Source of the DNA: DASUTB01 sp036374835
Lineage (GTDB): Bacteria > Actinomycetota > Actinomycetes > Jiangellales > Jiangellaceae
Direction of reading: 5' to 3'
DNA length: 64,000 nt
Assembly (NCBI GenBank): GCA_036374835.1
Contig: DASUTB010000119.1
Coordinates: 1-64,000, forward strand
Shown here in pieces: positions 41,577-50,239 of the stretch. The notes under the pieces were generated by a model that was given only the letters and a program-made list of their open reading frames with translations, ran no database searches and had not been told where the DNA came from. Position 1 is the stretch's first letter, and each line of letters begins with the position of its first letter. The translations under genes and the position numbers were made by a program.

Positions 41577-41849
41577 TCACGCGGCTGAGTAGCGCTCGGC
41601 GGCCCGGGCGCGGGCCCTGGCGGCCTCCACCTCACGATCGCGTGGCGGTGCCTTGGTGACGAGGCTGTCGAGCAACTCGCGAGTGGCCGCGGCGACAGCC
41701 TCCACCGCGATGTCGAACGCCTCCGCGTTGGCCTGAGACGGCTTGGTGGAGCCGCTGACCTTCCGGACGTACTGCAGCGCGGCGGCCTGAACCTCCTCGT
41801 CGGTCGCCGGCGGCTCGAAGTTGTGAAGGGTTCTGATGTTCCGGCACAT
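41577..41849 (-). CDS. DUF2277 family protein
   Basis: A 90-aa protein starting MCRNIRTLHNFEPPATDEEV and ending in an Arg/Ala-rich helix. This N-terminus is characteristic of DUF2277, a small family of unknown function. The upstream frame from 41903 is not conserved in appearance. The stop is TGA followed by TCG. Confidence 0.82.
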   Translation of the reverse strand: MCRNIRTLHNFEPPATDEEVQAAALQYVRKVSGSTKPSQANAEAFDIAVEAVAAATRELLDSLVTKAPPRDREVEAARARARAAERYSAA

Positions 41850-41929
41850 GTCTCCAGCATCACCCAGGAGAGCAATCCGGTGCCAGCGGGCCCGCCTGAT
41901 CACGTGTGGCAGGTAGTTCGACTACAGCG

Positions 41930-42610
41930 TCAGTCGGCGGAACCTCCGGTCGCCAGTCGCATCATGTCGGAGTCGAGGTCGACGGACACCTCGGCTCCGT
42001 TTGCGCTGCCGAATTCGTGCTGGTAACTGTGCCAGGACTCGTCCCTGACCTGCTGTGCGAAACCGTTCTCCAAGAGGAGTACGAGCTCGAGCGCCGCCCG
42101 GTCTATCCGCTCGCCCAGTTGCGGGTCACTCCAGTCCTCCGGAGCGGCGAAAACCGACGTCGGGACGGTGGTCGCGCGCAGGTACGCGAACAACGAGCGC
42201 ATCTGCTCATCGACCACCAGGGAATGCCTCGCGGTCCCCGCGGTCGCGGCGAGAACAACGGGCTTGGCGATCAGCAGGTCGTCGTCCAGCACCTGGAAGA
42301 ACGCGGTGAACAGGCCGCTACTGCCTGCCTTGTAGACCGGAGTGCTGGCGACGATGCCATCGGCCTCGGCCAGCGCATCGATCGCCTTACCCAGCTTCGG
42401 CCCGACCAACTGGGAGACCAGCGCGCTCGAGACGTCGGTGGCGAGCTCGCGCAGATCGATCACCTGCACGGAAACCTCGTTCCCGCGCCGGTTCGCCAAC
42501 GTCGTGACGCGCCGCGTGATCCGGTCGGCCAGCAGCCTGGTGGAGGAGGGATCGCTGGTTCCGGCCGTCACGGCCACCAGACGGAATGGCCGTTTGTCGG
42601 TGCTGGTCAT
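41930..42610 (-). CDS. NADPH-dependent FMN reductase (CE1759-like)
   Basis: The 226-aa flavodoxin-like protein (VAVTAGTSDPSSTRLLAD, then ASTPVYKAGSSGLFTAFF) resembles the FMN reductases that partner LLM oxygenases. The LLM gene at 43150-44334 is in the same cluster with a MarR regulator between. It probably supplies reduced FMN. It overlaps the MarR gene by four bases. Confidence 0.85.
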   Translation of the reverse strand: MTSTDKRPFRLVAVTAGTSDPSSTRLLADRITRRVTTLANRRGNEVSVQVIDLRELATDVSSALVSQLVGPKLGKAIDALAEADGIVASTPVYKAGSSGLFTAFFQVLDDDLLIAKPVVLAATAGTARHSLVVDEQMRSLFAYLRATTVPTSVFAAPEDWSDPQLGERIDRAALELVLLLENGFAQQVRDESWHSYQHEFGSANGAEVSVDLDSDMMRLATGGSAD

Positions 42611-43095
42611 GTGCGTGCCCCCTCGGTCTTCCCGCTACTCGTCGAATCGTTGCCGGCGGATCGGCCGGCCAGCTTTCGGCCGATCGTTTCCAGTTGGTGG
42701 ATCTCGTCAACGCTCAGCTCGGCGATGACGGCTCGTGCCACGCTGCGGGCGTGGCGTTGCCCGATCCGTCGCTGCATTTCCCTGCCCGCGGCGGTGAGCG
42801 ACAGGCGTGCACGGCGCCGATCGTCGGGGTCGTCGCAGCGCTCGACGAGTTCACGGTCGAGGAGCCGCTGCACCATACGGGACAGCGCCGGCTGGCTGAG
42901 CAGGACGTGCCGGTACAGCTCACTCATCGGGAGCGGCTCGTCGCGCTTGGACAGCGTGTAGAGCACGTCGTACTCCCGCATCGACACGTCCTGCCACACG
43001 TCCTCGGCCGCGAACTCCTTCATCAGCACGGCATGCGCAGACAGCAGCGCCTCCCACGCAGAATTGGCCAGTACGCGCTCACCCATCGCGGACAC
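42607..43095 (-). CDS. MarR family transcriptional regulator
   Basis: The 162-aa protein has the winged helix (MSELYRHVLLSQPALSRMVQRLLDRELVERCDDPDDRRRARLSLTAAG) flanked by dimerisation helices. It probably controls the surrounding LLM/FMN-reductase genes. It starts at GTG 43095, though ATG 43086 is an alternative. Confidence 0.88.
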   Translation of the reverse strand: MSAMGERVLANSAWEALLSAHAVLMKEFAAEDVWQDVSMREYDVLYTLSKRDEPLPMSELYRHVLLSQPALSRMVQRLLDRELVERCDDPDDRRRARLSLTAAGREMQRRIGQRHARSVARAVIAELSVDEIHQLETIGRKLAGRSAGNDSTSSGKTEGART

Positions 43096-43149
43096 CGGCC
43101 CAGCCTTGCGCCCCCCACGTGAGGTTGGCGAGTACCGCCCTGCCGGCCA

Positions 43150-44334
43150 TCACAAGCCCGTGCTGCCGGCTTGGACGGCCTCGGTGTCCCGGTACGGGGA
43201 CCCACCGGTCACGTTGTCGCCGCGATTGGCGTTGGGGCGCGGCTGGCGCGGCGCCGCGTCGCCGTACTTGGCCTTGACCAGGCCGGCATGGGTGGGAGCG
43301 TCGGGAACTTCGGGGTCACGCCGGGCGGCGAACTCCTTGCGCAGGGTGGGCACGACCTCCTCGCCGAGCAGGTCCAACTGGTTCAACACGGTCTTCAGCG
43401 GCAGGCCGGCGTGATCGATCAAGAAGAGCTGACGCTGGTAGTCGCCGAAGTGCTCGCGGAAGGTCAGCGTCTTGTCGATGACCTCCTGCGGGCTGCCCAC
43501 CGACAACGGCGTCATCTCCATGAAGTCCTCCATCGACGGCCCGTGTCCGTAGACCGGAGCCTCGTCGAAGTACGGGCGGAACTCCCGCTTGGCGTCCTGA
43601 GACTTGCGTGCGATGTACGCCTGACCGCCCAGGCCGACGATCGCCTGCTTCTCGGTGCCATGGCCGTAGTGGGCGTAGCGGCGGCGGTAGAACTCGATCA
43701 GGCGCTGGTAGTGCTCCTTCGGCCAGAAGATGTTGTTGGCGAAAAAGCCGTTGCCGTAATAGGCGGCCTGTTCGGCGATCTCCGGAGTACGAATGGAGCC
43801 GTGCCATACGAACGGCGGCACGTCGTCCAGCGGACGCGGGATCGAGGTGAAGCTCTCCAGCGGGGTGCGGAACTTGCCTTCCCACGACACCACGTCCTCG
43901 CGCCACAGCTTGTGCAGCAGGTTGTAGTTCTCCAGCGCCAGCGCCAGCCCCTGGCGGATGTCCTGGCCGAACCACGGATACACCGGTGCGGTGTTGCCGC
44001 GACCCAGCATCAGGTCCACCCGGCCCTTGGAAAGGTGCTGCAGCATCGCGTACTCCTCGGCGATGCGCACCGGGTCGTTCGTCGTGATCAGCGTCGTCGC
44101 CGTGCTCATGATGAGGCGTTCGGTCCGAGCCGCGATGTACGACAGCAGTGTCGTCGGCGACGACGAGAAGAACGGTGGGTTGTGGTGCTCGCCGATCGCG
44201 AACACGTCGAGGCCCACTTCTTCGGTCTTCTGGGCAATCCGCGTGATCGCATCGATCCGTTCAGCCTCGCTCGGGGTCGCACCGGAAACCGGGTTCCGAG
44301 TGATGTCGCTGACCGAGAACACTCCGATCTGCAA
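43150..44334 (-). CDS. LLM class flavin-dependent oxidoreductase (CE1758-like)
   Basis: About 394 aa from a TTG at 44334, which has GGAGG five bases upstream; the frame is open to 44430 but with no matching sequence. Luciferase-like segments include GLDVFAIGEHHNPPFFSSSP, GRVDLMLGRGNTAPVYPWFG and VWHGSIRTPEIAEQAAYYG. With the FMN reductase it forms a two-component FMN monooxygenase pair. The substrate is unknown. Confidence 0.87.
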   Translation of the reverse strand: MQIGVFSVSDITRNPVSGATPSEAERIDAITRIAQKTEEVGLDVFAIGEHHNPPFFSSSPTTLLSYIAARTERLIMSTATTLITTNDPVRIAEEYAMLQHLSKGRVDLMLGRGNTAPVYPWFGQDIRQGLALALENYNLLHKLWREDVVSWEGKFRTPLESFTSIPRPLDDVPPFVWHGSIRTPEIAEQAAYYGNGFFANNIFWPKEHYQRLIEFYRRRYAHYGHGTEKQAIVGLGGQAYIARKSQDAKREFRPYFDEAPVYGHGPSMEDFMEMTPLSVGSPQEVIDKTLTFREHFGDYQRQLFLIDHAGLPLKTVLNQLDLLGEEVVPTLRKEFAARRDPEVPDAPTHAGLVKAKYGDAAPRQPRPNANRGDNVTGGSPYRDTEAVQAGSTGL

Positions 44335-44515
44335 GGTAACCTCCGTCGTGCTGGAGCCGATATATGCGTTTGCATGTATCAGAACGCGGGGATATGCCGT
44401 GCTATTCCCCGGCTCACCGGCGCGCGCCATGCCCAGCCCATCGCGGTGACGGGCGCCGGCGCTTGCTGATCACCGGGCCGCCGTGCTGCCGACTCCTATC
44501 GCACGACCGCGCCCG

Positions 44516-45115
44516 TCAACCGTCGAAGTAGCGTTGGACGGTCGGGCCGATCAGTGCGACCAGATCGTCGATGTTTGCCGACGCCATCGGCTCAAGTCTG
44601 ATGACGTAGCGGGCCACCGCCACGCCGAACATATGCGCCACGGCGGTCTCGGCACGCAGTTCGGCGTCCGGACCTTCGATCAGCGGTACCAGTCGCGGCA
44701 GCATGATCCGCGAACCGAACTGCCGGAGCAGCGCCGCGGCCGATTCGTGCGCGATCGCAGAGCGCAGCAGCGCCAGCAGCGGGGCACGGGCCGATGGGTT
44801 CTCCCACACCGAGAAGAACGTTCGCACCAATTGCGAACCACGCGCGTCCGGCTCGGCCGATTCGACCACTGCCAGCACGGTCGCCGGGTCGAAGGGCACC
44901 TCGACCGCAGCGGTGAACAGCCGCTCTTTCGTGCCGAAGTAGTGATGGACGAGCGCGGCGTCGACGCCGGCCTCGGACGCGATGCCTCGGATCGAGGCCC
45001 GGTCGAAGCCGAGCTCGGCGAACTGCTTCGCCGCCGCGTCGAGGATCTCGGTGCGAGTGTCCGGTCGGCCGGGCCGCCGCCCCACCCTGTTCGCCCGCTT
45101 CTTCATCGTGCTCAC
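44516..45115 (-). CDS. TetR family transcriptional regulator
   Basis: The 199-aa protein has an N-terminal TetR helix-turn-helix (ILDAAAKQFAELGFDRASIRGIASEAGVDAALVHHYFGTKERLF) and a helical ligand-binding part. The GTG at 45115 overlaps the stop of the TIM-barrel isomerase gene, so the two are co-expressed. The ligand is not known. Confidence 0.9.
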   Translation of the reverse strand: MSTMKKRANRVGRRPGRPDTRTEILDAAAKQFAELGFDRASIRGIASEAGVDAALVHHYFGTKERLFTAAVEVPFDPATVLAVVESAEPDARGSQLVRTFFSVWENPSARAPLLALLRSAIAHESAAALLRQFGSRIMLPRLVPLIEGPDAELRAETAVAHMFGVAVARYVIRLEPMASANIDDLVALIGPTVQRYFDG

Positions 45116-46041
45116 TGCCGCATATCCCTGATGATCTGCTCCGTCGTGCCGTCCATCCCGACCGCGAACGCCGTCTCGATCGCCGCCGCCAGATGCAGCC
45201 GGGTGAATGCCAAGGCTTCAGCGAGGTCGGCTTCCCGCTCGGCGGCGTTCCTCGCCCGTCGGGTGGCGATCTCCAGAATGATCGTCCCTGACCAGCCGCG
45301 CCGTGCGAGCAGCTCGAGCACCTCCACACACGGCTGGTTGCCCCGCCCTGGAATGAGGTGCTCGTCGCGTGCCGACGGCGTGCCGTCGGCCATGTGCAGA
45401 TGTGTGAGCCGATCGCCGAGCGCCTCGGCCATCGCCAGTGCGTTCGATCCGGACACCGCCGTGTGCGACAGGTCGAGTGTGACGTGCGCGTACTTCTGGT
45501 CGGTCGGGTCCCAGTGCGGGGCGTAGGCGGGCATCTCACGCCGGCCCGCCCGCCACGGATACATGTTCTCGACGGCGATGGCGATTCCGGACTCCTCTTC
45601 GAGCCTGGCCACGCCGTCGACGAAGTCGCGGGCGTAGTCGCGCTGCCAACGGAACGGCGGATGGACGACGACCGTCGGCGCCCCGAGCTTGTCCGCGGCT
45701 TCGACCGAGCGCCGGAGCCGCTCCCACGGATCGGTCGACCAGACCCGCTGGGTGATGAGCAGGCACGGCGCGTGGATCGCGAGCACCGGCATGTCGAACC
45801 GGTCCGAGAGCTTGGCGACCCGGGCGATGTCCTGGCTGACCGGGTCGGTCCACACCATGACCTCGATGCCGTCGTACCCGACGTCCCTGGCCATCTCGAA
45901 GGCGGTCGCGATGCCCTCGGGGTAGACCGACGCGGTCGACAGGCCAATACGGGTGTTGGGTACGCGGACCGGAGGATGCCAGAGCGCGCCGCCCTCGTCT
46001 GCCGAATTCACGGCTGATCGTTCGTCGGGCGATGCGCTCAC
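45112..46041 (-). CDS. Sugar phosphate isomerase/epimerase family (xylose isomerase-like TIM barrel)
   Basis: About 309 aa from GTG 46041 (start uncertain, weak ribosome-binding site). The AP-endonuclease-2/xylose-isomerase-like fold is visible: GLSTASVYPEG, VVVHPPFRWQ, IAVENMYPW, HVTLDLSHTA, HLHMADGT and ILEIATRR carry the metal-binding His/Glu/Asp. Substrate unknown. It could also be an endonuclease IV relative, but sugar metabolism is more usual for this type. Confidence 0.8.
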   Translation of the reverse strand: MSASPDERSAVNSADEGGALWHPPVRVPNTRIGLSTASVYPEGIATAFEMARDVGYDGIEVMVWTDPVSQDIARVAKLSDRFDMPVLAIHAPCLLITQRVWSTDPWERLRRSVEAADKLGAPTVVVHPPFRWQRDYARDFVDGVARLEEESGIAIAVENMYPWRAGRREMPAYAPHWDPTDQKYAHVTLDLSHTAVSGSNALAMAEALGDRLTHLHMADGTPSARDEHLIPGRGNQPCVEVLELLARRGWSGTIILEIATRRARNAAEREADLAEALAFTRLHLAAAIETAFAVGMDGTTEQIIRDMRQ

Positions 46042-46111
46042 GCGTTCCAGGGTATTCCGTCGCTGCCAAGCGCGCGGACGGCCCGGGCGGCTGCCCGTCG
46101 TCCGATCGCGC

Positions 46112-46837
46112 TCAGCGGCGGTCGGGAGGGTCGTCCGCCTCGGCCTGCCGCAACGCCTCCTCGGCCGCTTCAATCCGTCGCCGTCGCAGTCCGGCCTCGC
46201 GCGCCTGACGTACGGCTTCACGCAGATGGCGCACCGCCTGGGCGCGGTTGCCCAGCCTCAACTCGGCTTGGCCCAGCGCGAGCGTCCCACTCGGAATCCA
46301 GCGAGGGTCGCCGTGCTCCTCGCGCAGTTGCTGGGAAATCAGTAGATGGTGTCGCGCGTTGTCCGGCTGCACATCCCTGACCAGGTAGTAGAAGCCAACG
46401 TGCCGGTGCACCTCTGATCTGGTGATCTCATCGGCGTGCTCATCCGCGAGCGAAAGGGCCTCCCAGTAGTACGGCATCGCGGCATCCCAGTCGTTTCGCA
46501 GCACCTGATGCACCAGCCCGACGCCGAACAGCGACCCGGCCACGCCGGCCAGGTCTCCGGTGTCTCGCCTGATCGCGAGCGCCTGCTGGAACAACGCTTC
46601 CTCGGCGTCCGCGTCCGCCTTGTCCAATCCCTGGTCCAGCGTCTGGAAGTGCAACAGCCAGCCCAGCCGATCGAGCGCTGCGGACTCGGTGACCCGGTCG
46701 CCGTCGGCGCGTGCGACTTCCAGCGCTGACTGCAGCATTTCCTCGGCGTCGGCGTAGTCACCGGTCCGAAACGCCGCTTCGATCATTGCCTCAGCGCCAG
46801 TGGCCAGCAGGTCGCCCGCCGATTCGTCAGTCCGCAC
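46112..46837 (-). CDS. Tetratricopeptide-repeat protein
   Basis: The 241-aa all-helical protein has repeated TPR-like pairs (GDYADAEEMLQSALEVAR, EALFQQALAIRRDTGD, AMPYYWEALSLADEHA, ALGQAELRLGNRAQAVRHL). There is no signal peptide or enzymatic domain. It probably mediates protein contacts; the partner is unknown. Confidence 0.75.
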   Translation of the reverse strand: MRTDESAGDLLATGAEAMIEAAFRTGDYADAEEMLQSALEVARADGDRVTESAALDRLGWLLHFQTLDQGLDKADADAEEALFQQALAIRRDTGDLAGVAGSLFGVGLVHQVLRNDWDAAMPYYWEALSLADEHADEITRSEVHRHVGFYYLVRDVQPDNARHHLLISQQLREEHGDPRWIPSGTLALGQAELRLGNRAQAVRHLREAVRQAREAGLRRRRIEAAEEALRQAEADDPPDRR

Positions 46838-46916
46838 GTGCGCAGGCTACACAACGTCGATTCGAGCCGTGCGTGATCACGTGCGATCTCCGTCCGGCAG
46901 GGGCTCCAGCGCGGTG

Positions 46917-47849
46917 TCAGATGCCGGCCAGCTGATCCAGCCGCCGCAGGATGATGCCCTCGCGCAACGCCCACGGGCAGATATGCAACGACTCCACCTC
47001 GAACAGGTCCATCACCGCGTCCGCGACAACCGCGCCGGCGAGCAGTTGGGTAGCCCGCCCGGATGAGACTCCGGGAAGCTTGGCGCGCTCCTCACTGCTC
47101 AGTCCGGCGAGCCGGTCGACGAGATCGGTCACCGCGCTGCTTTCCAATGTCCGAGGGACGTACGGACCTTCGGACGAGGGCGCCGCACCGGCAACGCGGG
47201 CCAGAGATCGGAATGTCTTGCTCGTCGCGACAACCCGGTCGGGAGGGCCGAACCGGGTGACGCGGCCGACGATCGAGGCCACCGATGCCCGGACGTGCTT
47301 GCGCAGCTTGCGTAGCTCGTCCTCGGGAGGTGGGTCCCCGGTGAACCAGGACCGCGTCAACCGGGCCGCGCCGAGCGGCATCGAGATCGCCACGTCCGGT
47401 TCCTCGTCGATTCCGCCGGCGATCTCCAACGAACCACCTCCGATGTCGAAGCACAGCAGCCGTCCGCTGGACCAGCCGTACCAGCGGCGGACCGCGAGGA
47501 AGGTCAGCCGGGCCTCGTCCTCGCCGGCGAGTACCTCGAGGTCGAGCCCGGTAGCCTCGCGGATCTCGTCCAGCACCCGGTCGCCGTTGCGTGCATCGCG
47601 CAGCGCGGACGTGGCGAACGCGAGCATCGACTCGGCGCCCTTGTCCTCGGCGATCTCCATCGCCTCGTTGCAGAATCGGACGATCTCCGCGACACCGTCC
47701 TCGGAGATCTCCTCGTTCTTGTTGAGCATTGCGGCAAGGCGTAGCTCGGCCTTGTGGGTATAGGCCGGCAATGGGCGTGCTCCGCGGTGGGCGTCCACGA
47801 GCAGTAGATGCAGCGTGTTCGATCCGACGTCCAGCACACCCATTCGCAT
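46917..47849 (-). CDS. Ppx/GppA family phosphatase
   Basis: The 310-aa protein has the ASKHA fold: MGVLDVGSNTLHLLLVDAH (phosphate 1), LLCFDIGGGSLEIAGG (phosphate 2). Family members cleave polyphosphate or pppGpp. It is the short form lacking the C-terminal HD domain. It diverges from the Cys-rich gene at 47903. Confidence 0.88.
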   Translation of the reverse strand: MRMGVLDVGSNTLHLLLVDAHRGARPLPAYTHKAELRLAAMLNKNEEISEDGVAEIVRFCNEAMEIAEDKGAESMLAFATSALRDARNGDRVLDEIREATGLDLEVLAGEDEARLTFLAVRRWYGWSSGRLLCFDIGGGSLEIAGGIDEEPDVAISMPLGAARLTRSWFTGDPPPEDELRKLRKHVRASVASIVGRVTRFGPPDRVVATSKTFRSLARVAGAAPSSEGPYVPRTLESSAVTDLVDRLAGLSSEERAKLPGVSSGRATQLLAGAVVADAVMDLFEVESLHICPWALREGIILRRLDQLAGI

Positions 47850-47902
47850 GACCCGACCGTACTCGCTGCGCTCTCGGCACTAAACGGCTTACCATCGACC
47901 GA

Positions 47903-48637
47903 GTGGAAACGCCGCTCGACATCACCCGCGTCTGGGTGGAATTCACCGATCCCGGCAACGCCGATCAGGTGCTGCGCTGCGACTTGACGTGGCTGACCTC
48001 CAGGTGGGCGTGCATCTTCGGCGCCGGTTGCCCGGGCGTGTACGCGTCCCGCCCGGACGACGGCTGCTGCACCCACGGTGCGCACTTCTCCGACGACGAC
48101 GACCAGCAGCGGGTACGGCGATTCGCCGCCGAACTGACCGCCGAAGATTGGCAGCTCCGGGACGAGGGCCTGCGCGGCGGCGTGGTCGAGAACGACGAAG
48201 AGGGCGCACCGAAGACGCGCGTCGTGGACGGCGCGTGCGTGTTCCACAACAGGCCCGGCTTTGCCGGCGGGACGGGCTGCGCGCTACACCGCTTCGCGTT
48301 GCGGACCGGACGCCACCCGCTCGAGACCAAACCCGACGTGTGCTGGCAGCTGCCGATCCGGCGGGCCTACCGTGACGTCGAGCGGCCGGACGGGACGGAG
48401 TACCTGGAGATCACGATCACCGAGTATGACCGGCGGTCGTGGGGCTCCGGTGGGCACGACATGGACTGGTACTGCACCGGCGCGCCGGAGGCGCATGTCG
48501 GTGTGGAGCCCCTGTTCGTCTCTTACGAGCCCGAGTTGCGCGAACTGGTCGGAGACCTTGCCTACGGCGAGCTCGCCAAGCACTGCCAGGCCCACCTCGA
48601 CGCCCACCTCCCGCTCCACCCCGCTACCTCAGAATGA
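47903..48637 (+). CDS. Conserved Cys-rich protein of unknown function
   Basis: The 244-aa protein has cysteine groups in RWACIFGAGCPG, DDGCCTHGAH, ACVFHNR, GTGCALHRFAL and KPDVCWQLP, suggesting a metal or Fe-S site similar in pattern to YkgJ/DUF3109 proteins. GTG 47903 is used; a TACCAT element seven bases upstream hints at a leaderless transcript. Its last codons GAA TGA are part of a family A repeat terminus, so its stop codon is inside the repeat. Confidence 0.72.
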   Translation: METPLDITRVWVEFTDPGNADQVLRCDLTWLTSRWACIFGAGCPGVYASRPDDGCCTHGAHFSDDDDQQRVRRFAAELTAEDWQLRDEGLRGGVVENDEEGAPKTRVVDGACVFHNRPGFAGGTGCALHRFALRTGRHPLETKPDVCWQLPIRRAYRDVERPDGTEYLEITITEYDRRSWGSGGHDMDWYCTGAPEAHVGVEPLFVSYEPELRELVGDLAYGELAKHCQAHLDAHLPLHPATSE

Positions 48638-48732
48638 TCAGCTTGCCCACGACCGATGCGCGGCGATTTCGTGCTTTGCGCGGTCTGCAGCCGTGGTTTG
48701 GCTGGGGAATGCCAGCTTTACGTGATCATTCT
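48631..48732. repeat. Inverted-repeat element, family A, copy 4
   Basis: A 102-bp element starting AGAATGATCA and ending AGCTTTACGTGATCATTCT. Reading the complement, the inner part (CCAGCCAAACCACGGCTG) matches copies 3 and 5. The left arm seems to have lost about five bases (CGTAA). It supplies the TGA stop of the upstream gene and ends 35 bp before radA. Confidence 0.88.
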
Positions 48733-48767
48733 GAGATTGTCAGGGGCCGCCTCTACGCTCACTGACC

Positions 48768-50144
48768 ATGGCGAAAGTTGCTCAGGTATACCGCTGCGTG
48801 GAGTGCGGCTGGACCGCGGCCAAGTGGGTCGGGCGCTGCGGCGAGTGCCAGGCATGGGGCACCGTGGACGAAGCCGGCCTCGGCCGTCCCGCCGACGTCC
48901 GCCCAGGGACGGTCAGCGCACCGGCACGCCCGATCGGCTCGGTCGAACTGTCGCCGGCAAAGAGCCGGCCGACCGGTGTTGCCGAGTTCGACCGGGCGCT
49001 CGGCGGCGGGCTCGTCCACGGCGCGGTCAGCCTGCTCGCCGGCGAGCCCGGCGTCGGCAAGTCGACCCTGCTGCTCGACGTGGCGGCCAAGTGGGCGTTA
49101 ACCACTGGTCCGGCGCTCTACCTCACCGGAGAAGAGTCCGCCGCGCAGGTCCGGCTCCGCGCCGAGCGCACCGGCGCGGTCGCCGATGATCTGTATCTGG
49201 CCGCCGAGACCGACGTGGCGGCCGCGCTCGGCCAGATCGAGGCGCTCTCGCCCAGTCTCGTCGTCCTCGACTCGGTTCAGACGTTCTCCCGCTCCGATGT
49301 GGACGGCGCGCCGGGCGGCGTCACCCAGGTGCGCTCGGTGGCCAACGCGCTCATCCGCATGGCCAAAGAGCGCGGCATCGCCACGGTTCTGGTCGGGCAC
49401 GTGACCAAGGAAGGGTCGATCGCCGGCCCACGAGTCCTCGAGCACCTGGTGGATGTCGTCCTGCACTTCGAGGGCGACCGCCACTCACGCCTCCGCATGG
49501 TGCGCACCGTGAAGAACCGGTACGGCCCGGCCGACGAGGTCGGCTGTTTCGACCTGTCCGACTCCGGCATCGCGTCCATGGCCGATCCGACCGGGCTGTT
49601 CGTCTCCCGGCACGCCGATGCCGTGCCGGGCACCTGCATCACGGTGACCGTGGAGGGACGCCGTCCCCTGCTGGCCGAGTTGCAGGCGCTGGTCGCGAAG
49701 TCCAGCCTCGCCTCTCCCCGGCGGGCGGTGAGCGGGCTCGACTCCGCGCGGATGGCCATGGTGATCGCGGTGCTCGCCCGCCGGGCCGAGGTGCCACTCG
49801 GTGGGTACGACGTGTACGCCTCGACCGTGGGCGGCGCCAGACTCACCGAGCCGTCCGGCGATCTCGCACTGCTGCTCGCCCTGGCGAGTGCCGCCCACGA
49901 CGTCCCGCTTTCCCCCGGCACGGTGGCCATCGGCGAAGTGGGGCTCGCCGGTGAGATCCGTCGCGTGGTGGGGCTTGGCCGAAGGCTGGCCGAGGCCGAG
50001 CGCATGGGCTTTCGCCGGGCGCTCGTCCCGCCCGATCCGGGCCCGGTGCCGGCCGGGCTCGACGTGGTGGAAGTCGGCTCCGCCGCCGACGCGTTGGAAC
50101 GTTCAATCGGGACTCGCCCTTCGGGCGGTACTCGTGGACAATAG
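48768..50144 (+). CDS. radA: DNA repair protein RadA
   Basis: The 458-aa RecA-like protein has an N-terminal zinc finger (CVECGWTAAKWVGRCGEC), Walker A GEPGVGKST, the RadA motif KNRYG and a C-terminal Lon-type domain. It promotes branch migration in recombination. It is followed by disA after about 95 bp, a conserved pair linking repair with c-di-AMP signalling. Confidence 0.96.
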   Translation: MAKVAQVYRCVECGWTAAKWVGRCGECQAWGTVDEAGLGRPADVRPGTVSAPARPIGSVELSPAKSRPTGVAEFDRALGGGLVHGAVSLLAGEPGVGKSTLLLDVAAKWALTTGPALYLTGEESAAQVRLRAERTGAVADDLYLAAETDVAAALGQIEALSPSLVVLDSVQTFSRSDVDGAPGGVTQVRSVANALIRMAKERGIATVLVGHVTKEGSIAGPRVLEHLVDVVLHFEGDRHSRLRMVRTVKNRYGPADEVGCFDLSDSGIASMADPTGLFVSRHADAVPGTCITVTVEGRRPLLAELQALVAKSSLASPRRAVSGLDSARMAMVIAVLARRAEVPLGGYDVYASTVGGARLTEPSGDLALLLALASAAHDVPLSPGTVAIGEVGLAGEIRRVVGLGRRLAEAERMGFRRALVPPDPGPVPAGLDVVEVGSAADALERSIGTRPSGGTRGQ

Positions 50145-50239
50145 AGAGACACTCATGTCCGCATGGCGCCTGGTGGCAACCTTGACCAAAGACCGTAAAC
50201 TGTCGCGGAACGCTGACGACACGTCACATGGGGGATTTC

